This document shows, in pieces, positions 1 through 5,857 of a stretch of DNA of 5,857 nt (the stretch's first letter is position 1; the number at the start of each line of letters is the position of its first letter). Under the pieces are notes generated by a model, which was not told the origin of the DNA, searched no databases, and worked only from the letters and a program-made list of their open reading frames with translations. This DNA is from JAWKXU01 sp020446465 (lineage in GTDB: Bacteria; Pseudomonadota; Alphaproteobacteria; Sphingomonadales; Sphingomonadaceae), in the NCBI GenBank assembly GCA_041396845.1, contig JAWKXU010000009.1:1-5857 (forward strand). The letters run 5' to 3'. The position numbers were made by a program, and so were the translations under genes.

Positions 1-827
1 AACTGCTCTTTCGCCACAGCAATGGTGTCACCCTTACCGACGCGGGAGTTCGGCTCTACGCGCACGCTACGGACATCCTCGATCGAATGAAGCTGCTGAC
101 GGACGAGATGTCCGCAAATTTGGGAAAGCCGCATGGCGCAGTTGCGCTTGGAGTCCCCCAATCGATGCAGTCGGTCATTACGGCACCGGTGGTGGCGGCA
201 TTCCATCAGGAATTTCCCGATGTTGCTTTGAATGTGATTGTCAACTCAAGCGCTCACTTGCGTGACGCGATAATAGAAGGTCAAATCGACCTTGCGATCA
301 TTTCGACCCTGACGCCCTCGCGCGGCCTCAACTACACACCGCTGTTTGCAGACGGCATGTATCTTGTCGAACAAGCCGATAGCCCCAGGCAATTCAAATC
401 AGTGATCGATACGGAAGATCTGGCCGGGCAATCACTTATTCTCTGCGGGTATCCCAACACCGTTAGGCCCTATTTCGAAGAGCAATTCAATTCGGTGCCG
501 ACGCCGCCAATCTTCAAATGCGAAGTCACGACGGCGTCGCTGGTTATCGATCTGGTTAGAGCTGGGGCTGGCGCTGGGCTTGTGCCTGGCTGTGCTGTTG
601 CGATGCTGCCGGCCGACGAGATTCGCGCAACCCCGATCAGGGGGCTGGAAGTGTGCTGGAATATCGCGACCTCTTACGAACGCATCGGGTCGGCTGCTGT
701 CATGCAACTGAGCGAAATGATGCGGCTTCGGGTTGCAGAGATGGTAGAAAAAAACGCTTGGCCGACCGCCCGAATGTTGGTGGAAGACATGCCAGCGGAT
801 GAAGGTAAGGCCAAAATATCCGCTTGA
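1..827 (+). CDS. LysR-type transcriptional regulator, N-terminus missing
   Basis: This is a DNA-binding transcription factor of the LysR family, cut by the left edge. The reading frame is open from base 3 and gives 274 residues before a TGA stop. The first visible residues (LLFRHSNGVTLTDAGVRLY) are the end of the winged helix-turn-helix, matching the family pattern LF-R-x4-V-x-LT-x-AG. About 40-45 N-terminal residues are therefore outside the window. A linker helix follows. The periplasmic-binding-like effector domain then starts near visible residue 46 (GAVALGVPQSM) and includes the typical FPDVALNVI and EGQIDLAII strands. An internal ATG at 87 would lose the DNA-binding domain and is not the true start. 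LysR proteins bind a small effector in the C-terminal domain and usually control a divergently transcribed neighbour, which here would lie to the left, outside the window. The gene converges with the transporter at 875-1879, so that gene is not its obvious target. Effector unknown. Confidence 0.93.
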   Translation, partial: LLFRHSNGVTLTDAGVRLYAHATDILDRMKLLTDEMSANLGKPHGAVALGVPQSMQSVITAPVVAAFHQEFPDVALNVIVNSSAHLRDAIIEGQIDLAIISTLTPSRGLNYTPLFADGMYLVEQADSPRQFKSVIDTEDLAGQSLILCGYPNTVRPYFEEQFNSVPTPPIFKCEVTTASLVIDLVRAGAGAGLVPGCAVAMLPADEIRATPIRGLEVCWNIATSYERIGSAAVMQLSEMMRLRVAEMVEKNAWPTARMLVEDMPADEGKAKISA

Positions 828-856
828 TGGGAATCTCGTATCAATAAGGCCGCCAG

Positions 857-884
857 TTAGGACTGGACATAATCCTAAGTTTTT
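857..884 (+). terminator. Possible weak intrinsic terminator of the LysR gene
   Basis: A perfect 6-base inverted repeat (TTAGGA at 857-862, TCCTAA at 873-878) encloses a 10-base loop and is followed by G and five T residues at 880-884. It begins 30 bases after the LysR stop, in the tail-to-tail gap with the transporter gene, and overlaps that gene's stop codon. The T tract lies on the plus-strand side only, so it would serve the LysR transcript. The stem has only two G:C pairs and a rather long loop, so it may be weak or fortuitous. Confidence 0.3.
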
Positions 885-1879
885 GCCGAAGCGAGATCCT
901 GCCGTTCGCTGCGATGGCGCGCTATGACAGCGCACACGATAAGCTGCATTTGATGGAATAGCATCAATGGCAGGATCATTAATCCCAAGGCTGGGCCGGA
1001 AAACAACACGCTGGCAATCGGCAGGCCGCTGGCTAGAGATTTTGTCGAACCGCAAAACAGAAGCACAGCCTCATCGGCGGCCTCGAACCGCAAAATTTTG
1101 CGGCTGGCCCATTTGGTGATCTGAAGCACAAGGGCGAGCAGCAGCCCGAGAATAAGCATTAGGACGATCAGATCTATCAATTGAACCTGGCCCCACACAC
1201 CGCTGACCATGCCGCGCGAGAAAGCCGCGTAGATAATTAAAAGGATTGCTCCGCGGTCAACATAGGTGAGCACTTTCTTGTTTCTCGTCACCCATGCTCC
1301 GATCCATCGCCGCATCATCTGACCCACCACAAAGGGTACGAAAAGTTGCAGCAGAATATCACGAAAGACATCCAGCGAAAGCTGCGTCCCTGCAGCCTGC
1401 ATCAGCCATCCCGCGAGCAACGGGGTCACGAAAACGCCTATGATATTGGATGCCGATGCTGCGCACAGAGCAGCCGGAACATTTCCTCCGGCGATCGATG
1501 TGAAGGCGATCGACGATTGGACGGTCGACGGCAAGACGCATAGAAAGATCAAGCCGGTGAGCAGCGCTGATGGAAGAAATCCGGCCGAAGCGGCTGATAT
1601 TCCCAGCCCCAGCACCGGGAACAGCACGAACGTTATGACGACGACTGCAAGCTGCAACCGCCAGTGTGACAGGCCTTTCAAAGCCTCGGCCGATGAAATC
1701 CGCGCTCCATACAGAAAGAAGAGGAAAACGATGCCGGCACTCACCGCCACACCCAGAATTTCGGCTCCGCCGCCGCTGGCCGGCATTACCGCCGCCAGTG
1801 CGACGGTGGCAAACATCATGAGGATGTAGGGGTCAATCAAAATGGAGAGATACCGCACACAAAGTCTTTCATTGTTCAT
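875..1879 (-). CDS. YfeH/SLC10A7-like bile acid:sodium symporter family transporter
   Basis: This 334-residue inner-membrane protein belongs to the SBF-like branch (PF13593) of the bile acid:sodium symporter superfamily. It resembles E. coli YfeH throughout its length, judged from memory of that sequence. Around ten hydrophobic segments can be seen, for example near residues 17-33, 44-57, 76-93, 104-121, 174-187, 235-254 and 302-320. Diagnostic stretches are LPSTVQSSIAFTSIAGGN (116-133), the following small-residue run ending ASASN (141-145), FCGSTKSLASGLP (276-288) and LPLMLFHQMQL (303-313). The family is presumed to carry organic anions with sodium, but bacterial YfeH substrates are not established; SLC10A7 in animals affects calcium handling. 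The ATG at 1879 has no good Shine-Dalgarno sequence. The in-frame GTG at residue 8 would give a start closer to that of YfeH. The gene lies 159 bases downstream of the hydrolase on the same strand, and the two may be cotranscribed. An alternative label, arsenite (Acr3) or bile-acid permease, fits the motifs less well. Confidence 0.9.
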   Translation of the reverse strand: MNNERLCVRYLSILIDPYILMMFATVALAAVMPASGGGAEILGVAVSAGIVFLFFLYGARISSAEALKGLSHWRLQLAVVVITFVLFPVLGLGISAASAGFLPSALLTGLIFLCVLPSTVQSSIAFTSIAGGNVPAALCAASASNIIGVFVTPLLAGWLMQAAGTQLSLDVFRDILLQLFVPFVVGQMMRRWIGAWVTRNKKVLTYVDRGAILLIIYAAFSRGMVSGVWGQVQLIDLIVLMLILGLLLALVLQITKWASRKILRFEAADEAVLLFCGSTKSLASGLPIASVLFSGPALGLMILPLMLFHQMQLIVCAVIARHRSERQDLASAKT

Positions 1880-2038
1880 CTGTCAGTGCCCTATGCGCCG
1901 CCGGACAAGATCGATCCATATACCGGGAGCAGCCTTGGCACGTTGAGTCTAGCCACCGCGATGAGCTTGTAGTGTGAATGACGGAAGCTGAACAGGATGG
2001 GAGCAAAACCTCAAACTGTCAGATACGCAAGATCACGA

Positions 2039-2830
2039 TCAGCCTTTGAGAAAAGCGGTGATCAATTTCGCATAGCCTTCGGGGAACATGACGACGCTTG
2101 CATGGCCGGCATCGGGGTATATTTCCAGCCGGGCATTTGGCAGCACGTCATTCGCCATATGTTCGAAGCTGTCGCGGGCGACCAACTGGTCGCGCTCGGC
2201 ATAGATCGCCAGGGTTTCATTCTGGATCTGGCTCAGGTCTATGTCTTCAAAGGTTTGAAGCGCCTTCAGCCGTTGTACCATTGCTTCGGGCGAGGTTGTT
2301 GCCTTGATCTCTTTCAGCCGGTCCACAAATTCGGGATGCTCGGCCATATATTCGGGCGTGGTGAAATACTCAGCTACCGAAGCCAGCCCCCCTTGGGAAA
2401 TTCTCCGTCCATGTTCCTGGATTGCTCCATCGCTCATGGTCTTCTTGAAAGTCGTTATAGGGGAAGTGGATTCCAGGATCAGCTTGTCAATCCTGTGCGG
2501 CGAGCGGACGGCAAGCATTTGCGCCACCAACCCACCTGCGGAATGGCCCAGCACATGCGCCTTTTCGTAGCCGAGCGCTTCGATAAACCCTGCGGCGTCG
2601 TCAGCAAGATCTTCCAGGCTATAGTCCGATTTGTCGTCGCACGTCGTGCCACCGCAACCGCGCTGATCGTATGCGATTGTCAGAAACGACTGCGCAAGAT
2701 AGGGGATGATCTCCGTGAACATGCCGCTGTCGCCTTCGCCGCCGTGCAGCAGGATAAGAGGATCTCCCTCGCCAGCAGCTTCGTAAGCGACCCGTAATTT
2801 GCCCACATTCTTGAAATGGGTATGAGCCAT
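2039..2830 (-). CDS. Alpha/beta-fold hydrolase
   Basis: This is a 263-residue cytoplasmic serine hydrolase with no signal peptide. The oxyanion-hole motif HGG is at residues 29-31. Strand and turn TIAYDQRGCGGT at 51-62 resembles proline iminopeptidases and related esterases or C-C hydrolases. The nucleophile elbow GHSAG (95-99) places the catalytic serine at 97. The acid is probably Asp214 (AERD) and the histidine His243 (DAGH). A helical cap lies at about residues 125-195. Length is normal for the family. The start MAHTHF was chosen because GGAGAG stands 6 bases upstream and because homology begins here. The frame stays open further upstream to 3058, but that stretch lacks domain character. 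The gene is divergent from tetR and upstream of the transporter on the same strand, which suggests control by TetR. Substrate cannot be told: peptidase, esterase, lactonase or ring-cleavage-product hydrolase are all possible. Confidence 0.93.
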   Translation of the reverse strand: MAHTHFKNVGKLRVAYEAAGEGDPLILLHGGEGDSGMFTEIIPYLAQSFLTIAYDQRGCGGTTCDDKSDYSLEDLADDAAGFIEALGYEKAHVLGHSAGGLVAQMLAVRSPHRIDKLILESTSPITTFKKTMSDGAIQEHGRRISQGGLASVAEYFTTPEYMAEHPEFVDRLKEIKATTSPEAMVQRLKALQTFEDIDLSQIQNETLAIYAERDQLVARDSFEHMANDVLPNARLEIYPDAGHASVVMFPEGYAKLITAFLKG

Positions 2831-2836
2831 TGTAAA

Positions 2837-2842
2837 CTCTCC
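2837..2842 (-). promoter_or_regulatory. Shine-Dalgarno site of the hydrolase gene
   Basis: On the minus strand the sequence GGAGAG precedes the ATG at 2830 by six bases (TTTACA), which is a normal spacing. It decides the start of the hydrolase at MAHTHF rather than at upstream in-frame codons, up to 3058, that would add 76 residues without recognisable domain content. Confidence 0.75.
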
Positions 2843-3063
2843 ACGAAAGCAGAACTGCGCGATCCGGCGCGTGTGTTCGCATGTTGATGTCAACTGGCCG
2901 GATGGCCTTGGACCTACCGGACTGCGGTAAGGGGTAGCGCAGGCTGCAACAAGAACCGTCTTCTCATCGTGGCTATTACTCTCAGGTATCTGATCTATGC
3001 TGAGGGCCAACGGGAGACCTCTCCGATGCGTTGACAGCGGGCCAGCTCCAACTGGCAATTGTA

Positions 3064-3110
3064 ATCAGCGCTCGTCACGGCTAACTGCTCCAGGAAAGAT
3101 CGGCGCTGAT
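3064..3110. repeat. Widely spaced 8-base inverted repeat
   Basis: The arms ATCAGCGC (3064-3071) and GCGCTGAT (3103-3110) are exact inverse complements separated by 31 bases. The repeat lies between the divergent genes, about 120-170 bases before tetR. It could be two half-sites for a looping or multimeric regulator, or a leader hairpin with a large loop if it is transcribed. There is no T tract behind either arm, so it is not an intrinsic terminator. Confidence 0.35.
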
Positions 3111-3133
3111 GGCTCTTCAGAACAGAGAATCGG

Positions 3134-3152
3134 CTTTGTGCGCTTCACAATG
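3134..3152. promoter_or_regulatory. Candidate TetR operator palindrome
   Basis: A 15-base inverted repeat, TTGTG-N5-CACAA (3136-3150), extends to 19 bases with one mismatch (outer C at 3134 pairs with G at 3152). Size and symmetry suit a TetR-family dimer. It lies 80 bases before the tetR start, where an autoregulatory operator could sit. A partial echo of its left part, TGTG(T)CGCTT, recurs about 30 bases downstream. No promoter hexamers could be matched to it, and the assignment to this repressor is inference. Confidence 0.35.
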
Positions 3153-3232
3153 CCGTCCGTTTTTTCCTGTGTCGCTTTGGAGAGTGCATTGCATATGCCG
3201 CCCCATGCTGAAAAGGGGCCAGTAGATTCGAG

Positions 3233-3886
3233 ATGAAAGATTGCCACGACATGCCTTCGCAAACGCAAAAAGATAGCCCGGGAAAGAACGGCGCGACTCG
3301 TCGTCGCGGAGCAGCGCTTGAGACGGCGCTGCTGCAGGTGGCATGGGAGCAATTGGCAGCGGGAGGCTTCGCGAACTTCACGATAGAATCGGTAGCCCAA
3401 AACGCCGGCACCAGCCGGCCTGTTATTTATCGTCGATGGCAAAGCCGGACCGAGCTTGCGAGTGCGGCCCTTGCCTTCCAGCTCGCCCAGAATCCCGTCG
3501 AAATACCTGATTTGGGGAGTTTGCGCGCTGAACTGATTTCAGTCTTGCAGCAATCGGTGGACAGAGGAGCACTGAATGCTGCGGTCATCACGCGCGACAT
3601 CATCGACATTTGCCGGGAGGCCGGTACAACTCTCGCAGCCGTGCGGGAATCCATCATGGGGGAAGAGGGAGACCTGCTCGATCGAATAATCAAGCGAGCA
3701 ATTGCGCGGGGCGAACTGACTGGGGAGGGGCTGACCCCGCGCAAGATCTCCTTGGCTCGAGACCTCCTGCGACACGAATATATGTTGACGATGATGCCGC
3801 CGTCGCGCGAGGTCATTGAGGAGGTGGTCGACGATATCGTGCTACCGCTGCTGACGCTCGACGCGCGCGAAAAAGGAACCTGTTGA
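3233..3886 (+). CDS. TetR/AcrR family transcriptional repressor
   Basis: This 217-residue one-component repressor has the usual TetR length. The N-terminal three-helix DNA-binding domain spans about residues 27-75. Its helix-turn-helix reads TIESVAQNAGTSRPVIYRRW (50-69), with the typical GTSRPVIYRRW recognition helix followed by the SRTEL cap. The ligand-binding and dimer domain follows from about residue 80. Its end (MMPPSREVIEEVVDDIVLPLL) resembles the TetR_C_11-type C-terminal domain. The basic stretch TRRRG at 22-26 precedes helix 1. Two starts are possible: ATG at 3233 or ATG at 3251 (MPSQTQK), six codons later. Neither has a strong Shine-Dalgarno site; GAAAGA at 3236-3241 would serve the second one. 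The gene is divergent from the hydrolase-transporter pair, which is the most likely target. The ligand is unknown. Confidence 0.95.
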   Translation: MKDCHDMPSQTQKDSPGKNGATRRRGAALETALLQVAWEQLAAGGFANFTIESVAQNAGTSRPVIYRRWQSRTELASAALAFQLAQNPVEIPDLGSLRAELISVLQQSVDRGALNAAVITRDIIDICREAGTTLAAVRESIMGEEGDLLDRIIKRAIARGELTGEGLTPRKISLARDLLRHEYMLTMMPPSREVIEEVVDDIVLPLLTLDAREKGTC

Positions 3887-4321
3887 TCGAGATACCTGAC
3901 ATGATTGAGGTGGTTATTTGGCCTGCCAAATTCCGCTCTGGATTTTTTCGAGGGCGTCGGTAGCGGCCTCCGTTGCATTGGTGATGGGCAGAAATCTTGC
4001 CGTTCCGCCGTACTGACTCTCGCTGGCGGCCCTCATCGTGCAGATCGCGCGCGGGGTTTGGCGACCGACATGCTGGCGGTTGAAGGAGCTAGCGCCGTAA
4101 TTGCCATGGCGTGGTCATGCTTGTAATAATTGTCGAGGTCGTTTTTGCGACGCGCGTGCGCCGCTCGACGTCCGCGCCCTGATTCATCCCGTGGACGAAA
4201 GCAATCGGGCGTTATATTCTCGCAAAAACCGCTAATAGCAAGGTGGCTCAAGTTGCCGGGTTGCCGCGCAAGAGGCATCAATTCTCCCGCTCATCCGGCA
4301 AGCTGTTTCGAACCCGCAAGG
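3887..4321. other. Gene-free stretch between convergent tetR and GGT-family gene
   Basis: This 435-base tail-to-tail gap is long for a compact bacterial genome. It has no recognisable gene, tRNA or insertion sequence. Open frames on both strands are short and lack start signals. The only stretch with some protein-like character is the minus-strand frame at 3914-4114, described separately. A nested inverted repeat lies at 4132-4169 (GTCGAG/CTCGAC around GTCG-TTTTTG-CGAC), but it has no following T tract. No convincing terminator was found for either flanking gene. Confidence 0.5.
3914..4114 (-). pseudogene. Possible C-terminal gene remnant or small ORF
   Basis: This minus-strand frame is open for 66 codons between a TGA (4115-4117) and a TAA stop (3914-3916). 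About 46 of 66 third positions are G or C, higher than at positions one and two, which is what a coding frame in this genome would show. The translated text looks protein-like, with an amphipathic end (ATEAATDALEKIQSGIW). The first ATG, at 4036, would give 40 residues but has no Shine-Dalgarno site. It could be the 3' end of a decayed gene that once lay downstream of the GGT-family gene, possibly joined by a frameshift to the open frame just upstream on the same strand (4033-4281). I do not recognise a family. Chance is a serious alternative. Confidence 0.22.
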
Positions 4322-5857
4322 CTAGCAAGCGATTGCATAGCTCTGGCGTCGCGGGTCGGCCGCAGCACTTCGGACACCGGTTGCGGGATTGTAATCGATG
4401 AGGCAAACGCTGCCCGCGCGCCAAGTCCGCTCAGGCCATTGAGTGGCGTCATGCCCCATGTTGCGAAGCGCCAGCAGAGTCTTGTCATCGATCGGGGACT
4501 CGACGTTCACACGACCGACGAGCCGGGCATGGGGTTCAAAGGAATCCGGAAAATCGTAAGTTGCAAAGCGAGCGGCTTCGACAGCCTCCTGAGGGTTCAT
4601 GCCGAACAGGTGTATGTTAAGAAATACCTGCGTCATGGACTGCAGCTGAACGTCGCCTCCGGGTGTCCCGATAGCCATTGCCCTGCCATCGTCAAATACG
4701 GCGATGGCGGGACTGGGCGTCAGGCGGGGCCGTTTTCCTGGACCGACGGAAGAGGGATGGGATGGGTCCGCCCAGGATTGCGACCCACGGGATGACGGGC
4801 AGATCCCTGTTCCCGGTATTACCGGGGTTTCCATCGATACGTCGCTGGGGGTGGCGGAAAAGACGTTGCCGTGCCGGTCAACGACGCAGACATAGGAGGT
4901 GTCGAGCGTCACAGATTCTCGTCCGTGCTCGCCCTCGGCAATCCTGGCACGGTTAAGATCGATGCGCGACGCTGTCAGTGCCGCATGTTCACGCGACAGC
5001 AGCTTGTCCAGCGGGACGTCTACATGATCAGGATCGCCAAAGTAGCGGTCCCTTTCCCAGAACGCGGCTTTGAAGGCTTCCGTAAGACGATGAATATAGG
5101 CAACCGAATTATGCTCGAGTGTTCCCAGATCGAGCGCATCTACAATCCTCAGCATCTGGATCATCGAAGGGCCCTGACACCACGGTCTTGGGGTGTGCAT
5201 TTCAAACCCATCGAAGGCAGCGGCGACGGGCTGCTCGACCGGTGTTTTCCAGTCTGCGAGGTCTTCGGCGGACAGCAGGCCGCCATGCTCCCTGTGAAAC
5301 TTCAGAATGCTGGCGGCGATGTCGCCCTTGTAGAATGCGTCACGCGCGGCTTTCAGGCCATCGGTACGGTTGCCGCTCGCCGCTGCTTCTGCGTCCACCA
5401 TATACTGAATGGTCTTTGCAAGGTCGCTCTGAATGAAAAGCTCGCCGGGTAGGGGCGGGCGACCGTTTGGCAGGTATATGGCTGCGTTGGAACTCCATTG
5501 AGCGTATTCGTTGGCGAACGCCGTGATGATGTTCGACATCAGCGGATACATGACGAAACCGTCACGCGCGAACCGGATAGCCTCTTCGGCAACCTCTCCG
5601 AACGTCTTCGTGCCGAAACGCGAAAGGGCGGTGATCCATGCGTCGGGCGCAGCCGGAACGACAGTACGCAGAACGCCTTCCGGAATCGCGCCGCCATGGT
5701 GCTTCATGAAATAGTCCGGCGTAATGGCCCGCGGCCAGGCGCCCAATCCCGCTAAGGCATGGGTCTGCGCGGTCTCGGCCATGCGGATCAGAATTGGTGC
5801 CACACCCGCAAAATTTACGACGTCGCTTTGGACGACGGCAATAACAAGGCCGGCGGC
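4322..5857 (-). CDS. Gamma-glutamyltransferase-family Ntn hydrolase, N-terminus missing
   Basis: The frame is open to the right edge, so 511 C-terminal residues are visible and perhaps 50-80 are missing. A GTG at 5803 is internal, because family sequence (AVVQSDVVNFAGVAPILIRM) continues upstream of it. Gamma-glutamyltransferases are made as one chain that cleaves itself before a threonine, which becomes the nucleophile of the small subunit. Here that site is probably Thr320 of the visible chain, in LDTSYVCVVDRHGN. Downstream are the family glycines (GTPGGDVQ, 397-404) and a conserved end (GVRSAAADPRR, 494-504). The second threonine and the histidine of the usual TTH are Ser and Tyr, and the glutathione-binding DxRExAP stretch is replaced by GLGAWPRAIT. 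It therefore belongs to a divergent clade usually labelled only as family members, and the substrate is uncertain. Whether it is periplasmic cannot be judged without the N-terminus. It converges with tetR. Confidence 0.93.
   Translation of the reverse strand, partial: AAGLVIAVVQSDVVNFAGVAPILIRMAETAQTHALAGLGAWPRAITPDYFMKHHGGAIPEGVLRTVVPAAPDAWITALSRFGTKTFGEVAEEAIRFARDGFVMYPLMSNIITAFANEYAQWSSNAAIYLPNGRPPLPGELFIQSDLAKTIQYMVDAEAAASGNRTDGLKAARDAFYKGDIAASILKFHREHGGLLSAEDLADWKTPVEQPVAAAFDGFEMHTPRPWCQGPSMIQMLRIVDALDLGTLEHNSVAYIHRLTEAFKAAFWERDRYFGDPDHVDVPLDKLLSREHAALTASRIDLNRARIAEGEHGRESVTLDTSYVCVVDRHGNVFSATPSDVSMETPVIPGTGICPSSRGSQSWADPSHPSSVGPGKRPRLTPSPAIAVFDDGRAMAIGTPGGDVQLQSMTQVFLNIHLFGMNPQEAVEAARFATYDFPDSFEPHARLVGRVNVESPIDDKTLLALRNMGHDATQWPERTWRAGSVCLIDYNPATGVRSAAADPRRQSYAIAC

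Larger units (their letters stand above)
2831..3232. other. 402-base divergent regulatory region between hydrolase and tetR
   Basis: This region separates two divergent start codons and holds no convincing gene. Reading frames across it are open in places but show no family signature. It contains several inverted repeats, any of which could be an operator: GTTGA-TG-TCAAC (2883-2894), TACCG-N5-CGGTA (2915-2929), GCCAG-N6-CTGGC (3041-3056), ATCAGCGC-N31-GCGCTGAT (3064-3110) and TTGTG-N5-CACAA (3136-3150). TTGACA appears on the minus strand (2888-2893) and on the plus strand (3031-3036), but neither has a good -10 hexamer at 16-18 bases. No promoter can be assigned firmly. The length leaves room for two separate promoters. 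Confidence 0.6.

Noticed and set aside
1997..2797. Long plus-strand open frame of 266 residues
   Set aside because: It runs antisense to the hydrolase, whose catalytic motifs are complete, so this is a shadow frame.
2831..3058. N-terminal extension of the hydrolase reading frame by 76 residues
   Set aside because: The added stretch lacks family similarity, and a good Shine-Dalgarno site stands directly before the ATG at 2830, where homology begins.
3191..3198. GCATATGC perfect palindrome 35 bases before tetR
   Set aside because: Eight bases are too short to separate from chance, and no matching -35 element makes it a promoter.
3205..3225. Six-codon ORF (ATG to TAG) just upstream of tetR
   Set aside because: It has no ribosome binding site and no attenuator-like structure, so a leader peptide is not supported.
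3928..3948. AT-rich hairpin with T run after tetR
   Set aside because: The stem has about six pairs with a bulge and only two G:C pairs, too weak to call a terminator.
4132..4169. Nested inverted repeats in the convergent gap
   Set aside because: The short arms are in GC-rich sequence without a T tract or terminal duplications, so neither a terminator nor a mobile-element end is supported.
4297..4312. Minus-strand GGTTCGAA resembling a tRNA T-loop
   Set aside because: The flanking bases do not form a T-stem, and no acceptor or anticodon arm fits upstream, where the GGT-family coding sequence ends.
4130..4795. Long plus-strand open frame of 221 residues
   Set aside because: Most of it is antisense to the well-supported GGT-family gene, and its translation shows no domain character.

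Overview
The window looks like a piece of chromosome from an alphaproteobacterium. This is tentative: GC is in the mid-to-high fifties by eye, coding regions prefer G or C at third positions, and the gene families present are common in sphingomonads, Rhizobiales and relatives. No rRNA, tRNA, CRISPR array, phage gene or insertion sequence is visible. Five protein-coding genes are well supported. Two of them run off the ends of the window.

Layout. Positions 1-827 (+) hold the end of a LysR-type regulator whose DNA-binding N-terminus lies outside. It meets head-on a YfeH/SLC10A7-like member of the bile acid:sodium symporter superfamily (875-1879, -). Behind that, on the same strand, is an alpha/beta hydrolase with a complete Ser-Asp-His triad (2039-2830, -). 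A 402-base spacer with several inverted repeats separates the hydrolase from a divergent TetR-family repressor (3233-3886, +). About 435 bases without a convincing gene follow; they contain one open frame on the minus strand (3914-4114) that may be a gene remnant. The last gene is most of a divergent gamma-glutamyltransferase-family Ntn hydrolase (4322-5857, -), whose start lies beyond the right edge.

How the genes may work together (inference). The divergent TetR regulator, hydrolase and downstream transporter form a typical regulator/enzyme/transporter unit. The TetR protein probably represses hydrolase-transporter transcription, and perhaps its own, until a small ligand is present. The hydrolase would cleave that compound or a related one, and the transporter would move a substrate or product across the inner membrane. 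The LysR gene and the GGT-family gene point into this unit from either side and probably belong to neighbouring transcription units. The GGT-like enzyme lacks the usual glutathione-binding signatures, so its substrate is open.

Nothing here amounts to a clearly new biological system. The points most worth a second look are the inverted repeats in the divergent spacer, the unusual active-site context of the GGT-family protein, and the possible remnant between tetR and that gene.
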